From CALDSL01 sp039810245 (GTDB lineage Bacteria > Chloroflexota > Anaerolineae > Anaerolineales > Anaerolineaceae): a DNA stretch of 64,000 bases. Both the position numbers and the translations under genes were made by a program. Below the pieces are notes generated by a model, which was given only the letters and a program-made list of their open reading frames with translations, was not told the DNA's origin and did not search any database. How positions within the stretch are numbered: position 1 is the first letter of the stretch; every line of letters starts with the position of its first letter. The stretch covers positions 129,884-193,883 of the forward strand of contig JBDHWQ010000003.1 of the NCBI GenBank assembly GCA_039810245.1. The letters are read 5' to 3'. Below, one piece after another: positions 1-7,995 of the stretch.

Positions 1-136
1 AGTTGAAGCGGGCGATCACAAACCCCAGGCTGATGGTGGCGATGCCAGTGCGCACCCAGGCCAGGAATGTGCGCTCGTTCGCCAGATGCTCATTGGTCTT
101 ACCGGATGGTTTCTTCGCTACATTTCCCTCATCCAT
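1..136 (-). CDS. DUF202 family membrane protein, 5' part only
   Basis: Reading the minus strand from an ATG at 136 gives about 45 residues before the window edge cuts the gene. They include HLANERTFLAWVRTGIA followed by a hydrophobic stretch, the hallmark of the DUF202 (YidH-type) small inner-membrane proteins: a hydrophilic start, then Asn-Glu-Arg-Thr-x-Leu-Ala-Trp before the first membrane segment. The function of the family is unknown. The gene is too short here to appear as a closed reading frame. It is identified from its motif alone, and its end lies outside the window. Confidence 0.8.
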   Translation of the reverse strand, partial: MDEGNVAKKPSGKTNEHLANERTFLAWVRTGIATISLGFVIARFN

Positions 137-303
137 GCTATCAATGTACCATATTTCGAAAAAGGCGCTCGTTGTGGATGAAAAGCCGCCCAAAGCTCGC
201 GTTTGGGCGGCTGCACTGCCTGGGCTTCCTGGCGGGCTCAGGGGATGGGCCCGCCAGGTGTAATCCTGCCAAATGGTTCGGGTTTCTATGGCATACCTGT
301 GCC

Positions 304-1002
304 TTACCATACTCCCGGCAGCAGCCGGTAGCGCACATTTTGCGCGTAGGCGCGGTAGCCGGGCAGGTTTTCCTGCAAGAAACGGTCTTCCAGGCGCGTG
401 CGGATGATGAAAACGGCGCCAAAAATCAGCACCGGCAGGAAAGCCCATCTGGAATCGAGCAGCAGTGGCATGCCCAGACTGGCGACCAGGCTGCCCAGGT
501 AGCCGGGGTGGCGCACCCACGCGTACGGCCCGCTCGACACCACTTTGTGCCCGCGCTCTTCCTGGATACGCACGGTTCCGGAAAAGAACGCGTTGGTAAT
601 CAGCGCGTACGATGCGAGCGTGTACCCGGCCAGGATCAGCGCCAGGCCAAGTAGCTCTACTGGCAGCGAGAAGCCCGCCGACCAGCCGTAACGCGCGTCC
701 AGCCCGGCGGCGAGCAGGATAAATACACTGCCAAAGGCCACCACCGGCGAGAGCCATTTGTCCCATGGCTGGGTATCATCATGCCTGCCGTAATTGGCCC
801 GCTCTTTGAGGATATCCGGCATTTTCCGCGCCGCCAACGCGCGGCTCACGATGAAGCCCAGGATAAACACCACTGCCCCCACCCAGGCCTGCCACCAGCC
901 CCAGCGCCCGGTAATCAGGATGGGCAGCAGAGGAAAGACCACCAGCACCAGTAGCAGCATGACCGCGATGCGCGCGACATTCACACCCTGTTCATCGCTC
1001 AT
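304..1002 (-). CDS. ICMT/PEMT-like membrane methyltransferase
   Basis: This 232-residue multi-pass membrane protein has hydrophobic segments near residues 10-30, 36-52, 85-102 and 118-140, and again near 180-200. The C-terminal half carries GPYAWVRHPGYLG and a later Glu-Glu/Gly-Tyr-x-x-Tyr region ending in VRYRLLPGVW. This is the SAM-binding signature of isoprenylcysteine carboxyl methyltransferase and phospholipid methyltransferase relatives. Bacterial members methylate lipids or unknown small substrates, and the substrate here cannot be read from the sequence. The ATG at 1002 is preceded by GAGGG at suitable spacing. The gene ends about 170 bp before the DUF202 fragment. Confidence 0.8.
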   Translation of the reverse strand: MSDEQGVNVARIAVMLLLVLVVFPLLPILITGRWGWWQAWVGAVVFILGFIVSRALAARKMPDILKERANYGRHDDTQPWDKWLSPVVAFGSVFILLAAGLDARYGWSAGFSLPVELLGLALILAGYTLASYALITNAFFSGTVRIQEERGHKVVSSGPYAWVRHPGYLGSLVASLGMPLLLDSRWAFLPVLIFGAVFIIRTRLEDRFLQENLPGYRAYAQNVRYRLLPGVW

Positions 1003-1059
1003 TGTGCCCTCGCTTGTTGTGCGTATATGTGATGGCGTTTTGCCTCTCCGCAGCCGCTC

Positions 1060-2868
1060 CTATCCCACCAGCTCTTCCAACCGGTCGACCAGCCGCGCCA
1101 GAGATGCAAACGCGGCGATCACAGGCTCAGGCGAGGTAAGGTCGACCCCGGCCATGCGCAGCGCATCCAGTGGGTAGCGCGAGCCACCAGATTTCAGGAA
1201 GTCCAGGTAGCGCTCGGCCGCGCCCGGCTGGCCGGAGACAACGCCCTGCGACAGGGCGTGCGCACCGGAAATGCCGGTGGCGTACTGGTAGACATAGAAG
1301 TTCATGTACATGTGCAGGAACTGCGCCCAGGTGATGCCGATACGCTCGCGGTCAAACTCCACCTCATCGCCGTAGCCCTCGTGGAACAGGTCGGCGGTCA
1401 GGCCGGTGAGGATATCCGCGCTGACCGGGGCATCGCGCTCGATGCGCTGGTGCATTTCCAGCTCGAAGCGCGCCAGGGTGGGCATGATGAAGAAGTAACG
1501 GTGGTAGTTCGACATGGCTTCTTCGATCAGCGCGATCTGGAACGCGCGGCTGGTCTGGGTGCGCATCAGGTAATCGCGCACGGTGGCCTGGTTGAAGTTT
1601 GAGGCCACCTCGGCTACAAACAGTCCATAGCGGCTGTACAAAAAGCGCTGGTTAGCGCGCGAGTAATACGAGTGCATCGAATGCCCCAGCTCGTGCGCCA
1701 GTGTAGACAGGCTGAACAGGTCATCCGCGTACGACATCATGATAAACGGCCGCGTGCCGTGCGACCCGCTGGAGAACGCGCCCTCGCGTTTGCCGCGGTT
1801 GCGGGCACGGTCTACCCAGCGATCTTCCAGGCAGCCGCGGCGCAGGGCGGCCACGTACTCCTCACCCAGCGGGGCCATCCCCTCGCAGATCCAGTCCACC
1901 GCCTGCGCAAACGGCACCACCGGCTTGTCGCCGCTCAGCGGGGCCTTAATATCGTACACGCCAAAGCTGTCCAGCCCCAGCGCGTTACGGCGCACGCGCC
2001 AGTACTTGTGCCAGGTGGGCAGGTTCTGGCGGAAGACCTCAATCAGGTTGTGGAACACCTCAACCGGCACGTTGTTGGGCTCCAGCGAGGCGTGCAGCGC
2101 GCTTTCGTAATTGCGCACGCGCGCGTGGAACACGTCCTGCTTGACGGCCGTGGTGAGCGTGGCAGCGTAGGTGTTCTTCATCGCCAGGTAGCCGTCGGCG
2201 TAGTTCTGCCAGGCTGTGCGCCGAACCTGCCGGTCGGGGTGGGTGATCAGCGCGCCCATGCTGGCCTGCCCGATCTCGAGCTGCATGCCGTCAGACGCGA
2301 CCGCCGGCTGGAATTTGAGGTCGGCGTTGTTGAGCATGTTAAATATGGAGAACGCCCCGGAGAACGGGTCGCCGGCCATGGCCAGCACGCGCTCTACCTC
2401 GCCCGAGCACACGTGTGGGCTGCGTTTTTCAAGCCGGTCGACGTACTGCGCAAAGAAGCCCAGCTCTGGCGTGGATTGGATCCAACTCTTCAGCGTTGAA
2501 AAGCCCACGGCCATCAGCTCGGGGTCGAAAAAGGCGCGTACGGCTCCGGCGCGCGCGGCGATGCTGCGCGCCTGGCCGGCGCGGGCAGTAGCCGCCTGGT
2601 CGAAGGTGTTCACCGAGCTGGCATTATTGGCGTACACCACGATCTTCCCCAGCAGTGTTTCCACCTCTTCCAGCTTCTCAATCGCGGCCAGCAGCACCTG
2701 GGGGCCTTCCCCCAGCCGGCCGCGGAAAGCGGCTAACTCGGGCAGCATGGCATCCAGCCGCTGGCCGGCGGCTTCCCAATCCGCGGGTGTGGCAAAGATC
2801 GATTCGAGTGCCCAGGTTTCGTGCACGGGAACTTCACTGCGGGCGGGCAGACTGGTGGTTTGGGGCAT
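1060..2868 (-). CDS. pepF: Oligoendopeptidase F (M3 family)
   Basis: This is a 602-residue cytosolic zinc metallopeptidase that cleaves short peptides. The zinc-binding motif LAHELGHSMHS has its HELGH at about residues 392-396. The third-ligand helix with EVASNF follows about 25 residues later, as in M3 peptidases. The length matches PepF/M3B proteins (about 600). The N-terminal PepF domain and the C-terminal Gly-Ile-Ser-Gly-Ala-His region are also present. The ATG at 2868 has AGGAG eight bases upstream. It stands alone and is the last GC-rich gene before the A/T-richer island. A role in degrading imported peptides would fit the peptide transporters further along, but that link is inference. 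Confidence 0.95.
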   Translation of the reverse strand: MPQTTSLPARSEVPVHETWALESIFATPADWEAAGQRLDAMLPELAAFRGRLGEGPQVLLAAIEKLEEVETLLGKIVVYANNASSVNTFDQAATARAGQARSIAARAGAVRAFFDPELMAVGFSTLKSWIQSTPELGFFAQYVDRLEKRSPHVCSGEVERVLAMAGDPFSGAFSIFNMLNNADLKFQPAVASDGMQLEIGQASMGALITHPDRQVRRTAWQNYADGYLAMKNTYAATLTTAVKQDVFHARVRNYESALHASLEPNNVPVEVFHNLIEVFRQNLPTWHKYWRVRRNALGLDSFGVYDIKAPLSGDKPVVPFAQAVDWICEGMAPLGEEYVAALRRGCLEDRWVDRARNRGKREGAFSSGSHGTRPFIMMSYADDLFSLSTLAHELGHSMHSYYSRANQRFLYSRYGLFVAEVASNFNQATVRDYLMRTQTSRAFQIALIEEAMSNYHRYFFIMPTLARFELEMHQRIERDAPVSADILTGLTADLFHEGYGDEVEFDRERIGITWAQFLHMYMNFYVYQYATGISGAHALSQGVVSGQPGAAERYLDFLKSGGSRYPLDALRMAGVDLTSPEPVIAAFASLARLVDRLEELVG

Positions 2869-3038
2869 AGCATGTCTCCTGGAGAATTCGAGGGTGGGGT
2901 TGGGCCGGGCAGTCCTTTCCCGACAGGCGCATCTGGGATGATTATAGCGCAGGCAAGCTGTTCAAACCGCTCACACGATATCTGCCATATTCCCTTTGCA
3001 TAGAGCGCCGCGTACGCTCTGACGGAGGCCTTCCGGTT

Positions 3039-3479
3039 TTATCGATTGGCGGGCAGGGCTCCAACCACCGCTCCCAGCGCAAACAATAGAACAAAAACAG
3101 CGATCATTACTCCAAGGACAATGGAGTATTTTTCTGGTTTTATTTGTCCATTCTGGTCCATCTTTCGAATCAATGGGAATAAGCGCCAATAAAACGAAAG
3201 GGTGGCCAGGCACAAGGCAACCAGGCTAATTCGTTGCAGGTTGGAATCTCCGAACAGGATAATTACTGCCAACAGGAGGAGGAAAATTAATTTCGCTCCG
3301 GCCACCCAATAGACCAGATACCTGACGAAAGCATGGATTTCCGGGTCCTGTTTTGATTTTTCCCAGGCGGAAAAAACGCCCACTGCATTGGCGTACTTTG
3401 ATCCTGGCGCAAAATACATCGCCAAAACATTGGAAGACTCCAGGAGGATGAACGCCAGAATCACGATTCGTGCAAACAT
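3039..3479 (-). CDS. Small membrane protein of unknown function
   Basis: This 146-residue protein has four predicted membrane segments (about 2-20, 55-78, 83-103 and 120-142). I do not recognise the family. The ATG at 3479 has GGGAG eight bases upstream. It is the last gene of the minus-strand run SDR - FAD oxidoreductase - this gene, separated from the oxidoreductase by 60 bp, so co-transcription is likely. Codons are A/T-richer than in pepF next door, as in the rest of the island. A membrane partner for the two upstream oxidoreductases is possible, but nothing in the sequence proves it. Confidence 0.7.
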   Translation of the reverse strand: MFARIVILAFILLESSNVLAMYFAPGSKYANAVGVFSAWEKSKQDPEIHAFVRYLVYWVAGAKLIFLLLLAVIILFGDSNLQRISLVALCLATLSFYWRLFPLIRKMDQNGQIKPEKYSIVLGVMIAVFVLLFALGAVVGALPANR

Positions 3480-3539
3480 AGCATGGGCTCCCGGTCAGGC
3501 CGTTTCTTCGTTCCCTCAAAATTGATCATATCGCTCTTA

Positions 3540-5144
3540 TCACCTTTTTTTGGATTGTTTCATAATCTCTTGGGTCGCGTACCAGCCTGTCAACATTGCG
3601 ATGGGAACGCCCGCCGGAGAATAGGCCCATTGGCCGGCTTGATAGATATTTGCGATCGGGGTCATAACGGATTTGGGGATATCTTTCAAGCGGTTGATCA
3701 CTGGCGGTTCCGTTTCAAAGGACCATCCGGTAATCGCCCCCTCGGAACTGCCAGAGGTCTTATTGATCGTTAGAGGCGTCGACGAAAACTTGAACAGGAT
3801 ATCTTTATCAATATCCGGATAGATCGTCTGGGAGAAAATTGCGATGATCCGGTCCTCAATCGTTCTCTTGAACTCGTCATACCAGCCGGCTTTTTCCACC
3901 TTTGCCATCAGATCATAATCGAATAGGCAGCTAATCATCAACCCGGATTGCCCTTCAGGCGCCAGGCTGCTGTCTCGTATGGCAGGAATGGAAATCTCGA
4001 AGGTATTGAGCTGAAGATATTTCTCCAGCCAGGCAAGGATCTCGCTTTTTGTTCGTTGCTCAAAATTCTGGATCAGGCCCAGCCTTTCCTCGCCATTCGT
4101 TTCTCCCAGGCCTTGCCTGGAAGGGGTGTAGAACAGGTGCGCGCCGCCATTTTGTTGAAAATAGGAGGGCGGCTGCTTGACCCCCAGAAACATGATGAAG
4201 ATCGATTCCGCCCCTTTTGACGAGAGGACGCGCTGCGCTTCCAGCTCAATTTTGCGCGCCGTTGCTGGATCAAGACCGGCCGGATTGATAGATCGATACA
4301 GGGTTTTTAAGTCAGCAGACCAGATCAATTGGTCGTATGGATAGCATTGACCTTCGGAATCGATGACTTTTGACTCGGAGGGAACAACTTCCACAATGCG
4401 GGTCTTCAACTGGATTTCGCCGCCGCATTCACGAATTTTCTCTTGTAATCGACGTTCTAACACACCTGTTCCGCCAAGGGGGTAAAAATAATCAAGGTAA
4501 ACATAAAAGTATCCCAGGGCAAAATACGTGGGTGTTTTGCGGAAAAAGTGCTGGGTCAGGATGTCGATCAAGGACTGGTTTTTCGATAAGCCGCGCAAAA
4601 AATCTTCCATGGGCAAATTGAATTGGTTAAACTTGCGCAGGGCATGTAAGAACTTGAACGTCCAGGGGATCAGTTTTCGGAACACGAACTTTTTGTCGCT
4701 CATCACATCCCCAAAATTCGGATTGTCAAACTCATACAGCACCTGGTTATATCCAGATAGTTCTCGCATGATCGGAATGATTTTATCGATATCCGGGCGA
4801 CTTTCCGGGTAAAGATGAACCAGAACCTGACGATACTTTTGCAAATCGTCCATCGAATTTACCTGGAAAAATTGATCTTCAACGCCGATCGAAATTTTAT
4901 TTTCCAACAGTTCGCATTGAATTCCCAGCTCTTTCAACATGGGTTTCACAATGCCTGAGTTCACAAAAGCCCTCGGGCCCGAGTCAAAGGAAAATCCTCC
5001 GCTCTCAAAAGTACTTAGTAATCCTCCGGTTCGGTCGTTTTTATCAAGAAGCAAGACATTGTTGTTCTTCCGGGTTAAGTAAGCGGCCGCGGTTAACCCA
5101 GCCATCCCAGCGCCGACGATGACAGTTTTATTTTTCGCTTCCAT
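3540..5144 (-). CDS. Phytoene desaturase / CrtISO-like FAD oxidoreductase
   Basis: This 534-residue flavoprotein has the N-terminal dinucleotide-binding motif VIVGAGMAGLTAA (Gly11, Gly13, Gly16), an acidic strand end LLLDKND and the GG-doublet motif RTGGLLSTFESGGFSFDSG, as in the CrtI/CrtISO/retinol-saturase branch of amine-oxidase-like proteins. A C-terminal FAD-contact region is GQWAYSPAGVPIAMLTG. I chose the ATG at 5144 rather than a codon 24 residues upstream: GGGAGGT lies five bases before it, and the longer form would overlap the SDR more. It overlaps the SDR 3' end by 17 bp, indicating coupling. Family members saturate, desaturate or isomerise polyenes. The substrate is unknown, and no phytoene synthase is nearby. 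Confidence 0.85.
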   Translation of the reverse strand: MEAKNKTVIVGAGMAGLTAAAYLTRKNNNVLLLDKNDRTGGLLSTFESGGFSFDSGPRAFVNSGIVKPMLKELGIQCELLENKISIGVEDQFFQVNSMDDLQKYRQVLVHLYPESRPDIDKIIPIMRELSGYNQVLYEFDNPNFGDVMSDKKFVFRKLIPWTFKFLHALRKFNQFNLPMEDFLRGLSKNQSLIDILTQHFFRKTPTYFALGYFYVYLDYFYPLGGTGVLERRLQEKIRECGGEIQLKTRIVEVVPSESKVIDSEGQCYPYDQLIWSADLKTLYRSINPAGLDPATARKIELEAQRVLSSKGAESIFIMFLGVKQPPSYFQQNGGAHLFYTPSRQGLGETNGEERLGLIQNFEQRTKSEILAWLEKYLQLNTFEISIPAIRDSSLAPEGQSGLMISCLFDYDLMAKVEKAGWYDEFKRTIEDRIIAIFSQTIYPDIDKDILFKFSSTPLTINKTSGSSEGAITGWSFETEPPVINRLKDIPKSVMTPIANIYQAGQWAYSPAGVPIAMLTGWYATQEIMKQSKKR

Positions 5145-6078
5145 GAAGACCTCCCAATTCACGGCTGATGGTCCACAGTTTTTCCGCAGCATCTTTGTCC
5201 AATGCCGGAGGAGCAAGCTCTTCCATCGTTGTTAGATTAAAAAACTGACCGGACACTCCTTCCAATTCAGGAGAAACGCCTAAGTAATAAAGAGCTTCTG
5301 CGGAAACATCGGCAGTCCGGGCATTGCGGTCCACCAAAATACGTTTGAAGAATTTGTATCCTTCCCCGTTGTTCTGCCCGCTATTGGTTTTTACATTCCC
5401 AGGGTGCATGGCATTTACCGTAATGTTGCTCCCCCGGAAATATTCATTTAACTTGATCATCGAGAGAAGCTGCGCCATCTTGGCAGCGCCGTAGCTTTTC
5501 AGGCCGGAATAGCGGTGTTTGTTCCAGGATAGATCATCCAAATAAAGGCCCCAAACCGCGAACCGATAGGCTTCCGAATTGACGAAAAGTATTCGTCCAC
5601 TGCGTTGGGCCTTAAGCTTTTCGATGAGGGAATAATTCAGGATGAATGTACTGAGATAATGGGTCTGGAAAACTGCCTCGATGTTGTCACCGGTAAGCGT
5701 TTTATGGGTAATATAGACGCCCGCATTGTGAATCAGCACATCAATATTCCGATCCAGGCAAGACAACTGCTTTGCCACCGCGTGGACATCCGCTAACCTG
5801 GAAAAATCGGCGATTAAATAGTCGCATTTCACCTTGAACTCACTGGCCAGGGCCTCACATAACGCTATGGAGCGTTTCTCATTGCGATTAATGCACAAAA
5901 TGTCGGCGCCATGCGCGGCGTATTTCTTCGCCGTCGCATATCCAATGCCTGACGTTGCGCCGGTAATAACCACCAGACGGTGCTGAAAATCATCCAAACA
6001 TATTTTTGGATCTGATCGAAGGTTGCGCACCATCGCAAATATGTTGGACCACTTGTATTCTTTGAGGTATTTGTTCAT
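5128..6078 (-). CDS. Short-chain dehydrogenase/reductase, retinol-dehydrogenase-like
   Basis: This 316-residue classical SDR has the cofactor motif TGATSGIG (39-46), NAG at 118-120, a catalytic Ser near 168 and YGAAK (Tyr196, Lys200). The extra N-terminal 30 residues and the overall pattern resemble the retinol-dehydrogenase/WW-oxidoreductase-like SDRs, which act on lipophilic alcohols or ketones. Its 3' end overlaps the FAD oxidoreductase start, so the two are probably made together. Pairing of a retinol-dehydrogenase-like SDR with a retinol-saturase/CrtISO-like flavoprotein suggests one pathway acting on a polyprenoid or other lipid, which is inference. The ATG at 6078 lacks a well-spaced ribosome site; a later Met at residue 16 is the alternative. 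Confidence 0.88.
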   Translation of the reverse strand: MNKYLKEYKWSNIFAMVRNLRSDPKICLDDFQHRLVVITGATSGIGYATAKKYAAHGADILCINRNEKRSIALCEALASEFKVKCDYLIADFSRLADVHAVAKQLSCLDRNIDVLIHNAGVYITHKTLTGDNIEAVFQTHYLSTFILNYSLIEKLKAQRSGRILFVNSEAYRFAVWGLYLDDLSWNKHRYSGLKSYGAAKMAQLLSMIKLNEYFRGSNITVNAMHPGNVKTNSGQNNGEGYKFFKRILVDRNARTADVSAEALYYLGVSPELEGVSGQFFNLTTMEELAPPALDKDAAEKLWTISRELGGLHGSEK

Positions 6079-6333
6079 CCGCCTGTTATATATTTCATGT
6101 ATGGGGTGGAAAGCTTAAAACGAGTGTACTAATTTTACTTTGATTTTCCCGCTGTGTTATAGAAAACTTGTTGAAAGTGCTCAAGATAGAGGATCATTGT
6201 CGTGGTGAGGAGAGATTTGGAATGACGGGAAATATCAAAGACCCGGATGAACTTATGTCTTTCAGGTACGAAGGGCAGGCTTGACGCCAAACAGGATTAC
6301 AGCAAATGCTACTTCCCTTTCGATTGGGAATGG
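6079..6333. other. Intergenic stretch, no gene supported
   Basis: This 255-bp A/T-rich gap lies between the ATP-grasp gene end and the SDR start. It probably holds the minus-strand promoter of the SDR operon, but I could not pick a convincing -35/-10 pair. A 62-codon reading frame here has no ribosome site or recognisable content. Confidence 0.5.
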
Positions 6334-7368
6334 TTAGCATGCTTTGCCGAGAACACCGCAAGACGTATTCCGCAGCAGGCACTTCAGGATTTCTACGAAC
6401 GAGATGCCGTATAGATCCAGGATGACCGATAGGGCGACATCGAACTCTTTGGGTCCAAAGGCTGGATTGCAGTTGGTGTCGATAAAAAAGGGACGACCTG
6501 ATGGGTCGAGCCGGACATCAAACTTGCCATAATCAAACATTCGGGTAATGCCGAATGCCTGTTCGACATATCCTTCTAACAAATCATCCTCATACTTCTC
6601 ATAGCGGAAAACAGTATCGCCCTTCGACAGCCATTGGTTTTCAAAAGTCGTAAAGACATAGTTCCCTTCGGGGTGCAGGAAAACCTTTTCGGCCATATAA
6701 ACGTTTCGATGCATACCATCCAATTGGATGGCAGTGATCTCGCGGCCAGCGATAAACTCTTCAATAAGCACAGGCTGGTGGTATGCTCGGGTCAGGAACC
6801 TCAGACGATCGCGGAGATGATTCTCATTTTCCGAAACAGCATCATTCGATATTTCGACCGCGCCGTGGATGGCGTTTAGTTTGGATATAAGCGGGAATCG
6901 TAACGCAGGATCGATGTCTTCATCCGGTGCATGGATCAGTTGAAAATTGGGTACGGGGATCCCGGCTTGGCGCAACAGCTTCTTAATCAGGAATTTATTG
7001 GTGTCTAACGACAGCCCCAGAACATCCGCTCCGGTAAATGGAATATTAAGGAAGCCTAAGATACCGGGGATAATCGATGCTAACGTCTCGTCTCCATGAA
7101 CAGAATCGACCAAATTGAACACCATATCGGGGCGGTCCTGATTCAATCGAAATGGCAAGTTTTCATTTCCGGGGTATAGCGAGACGATGATGTCTAAGGA
7201 TTTGAGATATTCTCCGATGATCATCGCATCTTCATCCGCGCCTTTTTCCGTGATGAATTGCGCCTCTGTCGCAAAATACTCTTTCTTTACATCACTGTAA
7301 ATAATGCCAACTTTCCTGGGTAATACACCATCGTTCGCATTTTTTCCTGTTCGAAGCTTCTTCTGCAC
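6334..7368 (-). CDS. ATP-grasp ligase, D-Ala-D-Ala-ligase-like
   Basis: About 344 residues. The N-terminal half resembles the D-alanine-D-alanine ligase fold: VGIIYSDVK at the start, NLVD, then GxPFTGADVLGLSLDTNKFLIKKLL spread over residues ~120-150. The C-terminal half has the ATP-grasp elements PVLIEEFIAGREIT and the Mg-binding IDTNCNPAFGP. ATP-grasp ligases join a carboxylate to an amine through an acyl phosphate, so a peptide-like product is likely. The true substrates are unknown. I prefer the GTG at 7368 (AAGGG seven bases upstream) over the GTG at 7407, which has no ribosome site. It heads the minus-strand cluster with the SDR and flavoprotein, although 255 bp separate it from the SDR. 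Confidence 0.82.
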   Translation of the reverse strand: MQKKLRTGKNANDGVLPRKVGIIYSDVKKEYFATEAQFITEKGADEDAMIIGEYLKSLDIIVSLYPGNENLPFRLNQDRPDMVFNLVDSVHGDETLASIIPGILGFLNIPFTGADVLGLSLDTNKFLIKKLLRQAGIPVPNFQLIHAPDEDIDPALRFPLISKLNAIHGAVEISNDAVSENENHLRDRLRFLTRAYHQPVLIEEFIAGREITAIQLDGMHRNVYMAEKVFLHPEGNYVFTTFENQWLSKGDTVFRYEKYEDDLLEGYVEQAFGITRMFDYGKFDVRLDPSGRPFFIDTNCNPAFGPKEFDVALSVILDLYGISFVEILKCLLRNTSCGVLGKAC

Positions 7369-7513
7369 GGCATTACCCTTTTTTTGTTTGATAGCCCGGT
7401 GATACACCAGTCTACACCATTCACCGAGCGCATACGTTTATTGAAGTTTGTTCGCGAGTGAAGTTATTATCCAATATTTTCTGTTCCGCATCTTGCGCCA
7501 GCAAACCTTGTAT

Positions 7514-7633
7514 TGACCAGCCCCCCAAAAACTGGTCCAAAAAATAAGCGATAAATCACGAAAAAAAGTGATTATCACGAAAGGATCGAGGAAGGGACAT
7601 GGCAAAAAAGACATTCAGTGCAGAGCAGATCAT
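7514..7633 (+). mobile_element. Truncated IS3-family element, left end only
   Basis: This stretch starts with TGACCAGCCCCCCAAAAA, close to the left end of the complete element beginning at 7634. It continues through the same leader to an ATG at 7599 that opens the same orfA (MAKKTFSAE...). The frame is cut after about 12 codons, exactly where the complete element starts. The rest of this copy is not found after the right end of the complete element, so it was lost. Confidence 0.8.
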
Positions 7634-7658
7634 TGACCTGCCCCCCAAAAATCGGTCC
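7634..7658 (+). repeat. Left terminal inverted repeat of the IS3 element
   Basis: Begins TGACCTGCCCCCCAAAAA. It pairs imperfectly with 8878-8901 and closely resembles the end of the truncated copy at 7514. Confidence 0.8.
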
Positions 7659-7719
7659 AAAAGATAAGCGGTAAAGAAGGGAAAAACCGAGTATCTTTAT
7701 GGAAAGAAAGGCAGGCAAA

Positions 7720-7995
7720 ATGGCAAAGAAAACATTCAGCGCAGAAGACATCATCAACAAACTGCGCGAAGCAGAAGTACTGATCAGCCAGGGCAAGACA
7801 GTGGCAGAAGTATGCAAGGCGATTGGAGTGACGGATCAAACCTACTATCGCTGGAAGAAAGAATACGGTGGGATGCGAACCGATCAGGCCAAACGGCTGA
7901 AAGAGTTGGAGCGCGAGAACGGGCGATTGCGCAAGGTGGTGGCGGACCTGAGTTTGGATATCGAGATTCTGAAGGAAGCCAACGCATTAAAATGA
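7720..7995 (+). CDS. IS3 transposase OrfA (helix-turn-helix protein)
   Basis: About 91 residues, with MAKKTFSAEDII followed by the HTH region TVAEVCKAIGVTDQTYYRW and a leucine-rich coiled coil that binds the element ends. I start it at the ATG at 7720 rather than 7699. The truncated copy upstream has the same MAKKTF start and no upstream Met, and purine-rich AAAGGCAGG precedes 7720. The stop codon overlaps the OrfB start as ATGA, so OrfB is expressed by coupling or by a -1 frameshift in the TTAAAATGA region. The sequence cannot separate these two. Confidence 0.88.
   Translation: MAKKTFSAEDIINKLREAEVLISQGKTVAEVCKAIGVTDQTYYRWKKEYGGMRTDQAKRLKELERENGRLRKVVADLSLDIEILKEANALK

Noticed and set aside
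67..654. 195-codon plus-strand frame at the window start
   Set aside because: It lies opposite the DUF202 fragment and the methyltransferase, both with clear family motifs. Composition is that of an antisense shadow.
2980..3040. Second copy of the tRNA-Ser 3' end as the left attachment site
   Set aside because: No stretch matching the tRNA 3' end was found here by eye, so the left island border stays approximate.
6194..6382. 62-codon minus-strand frame between the ATP-grasp gene and the SDR
   Set aside because: It has no ribosome site or recognisable content and overlaps the ATP-grasp 3' end in another frame.
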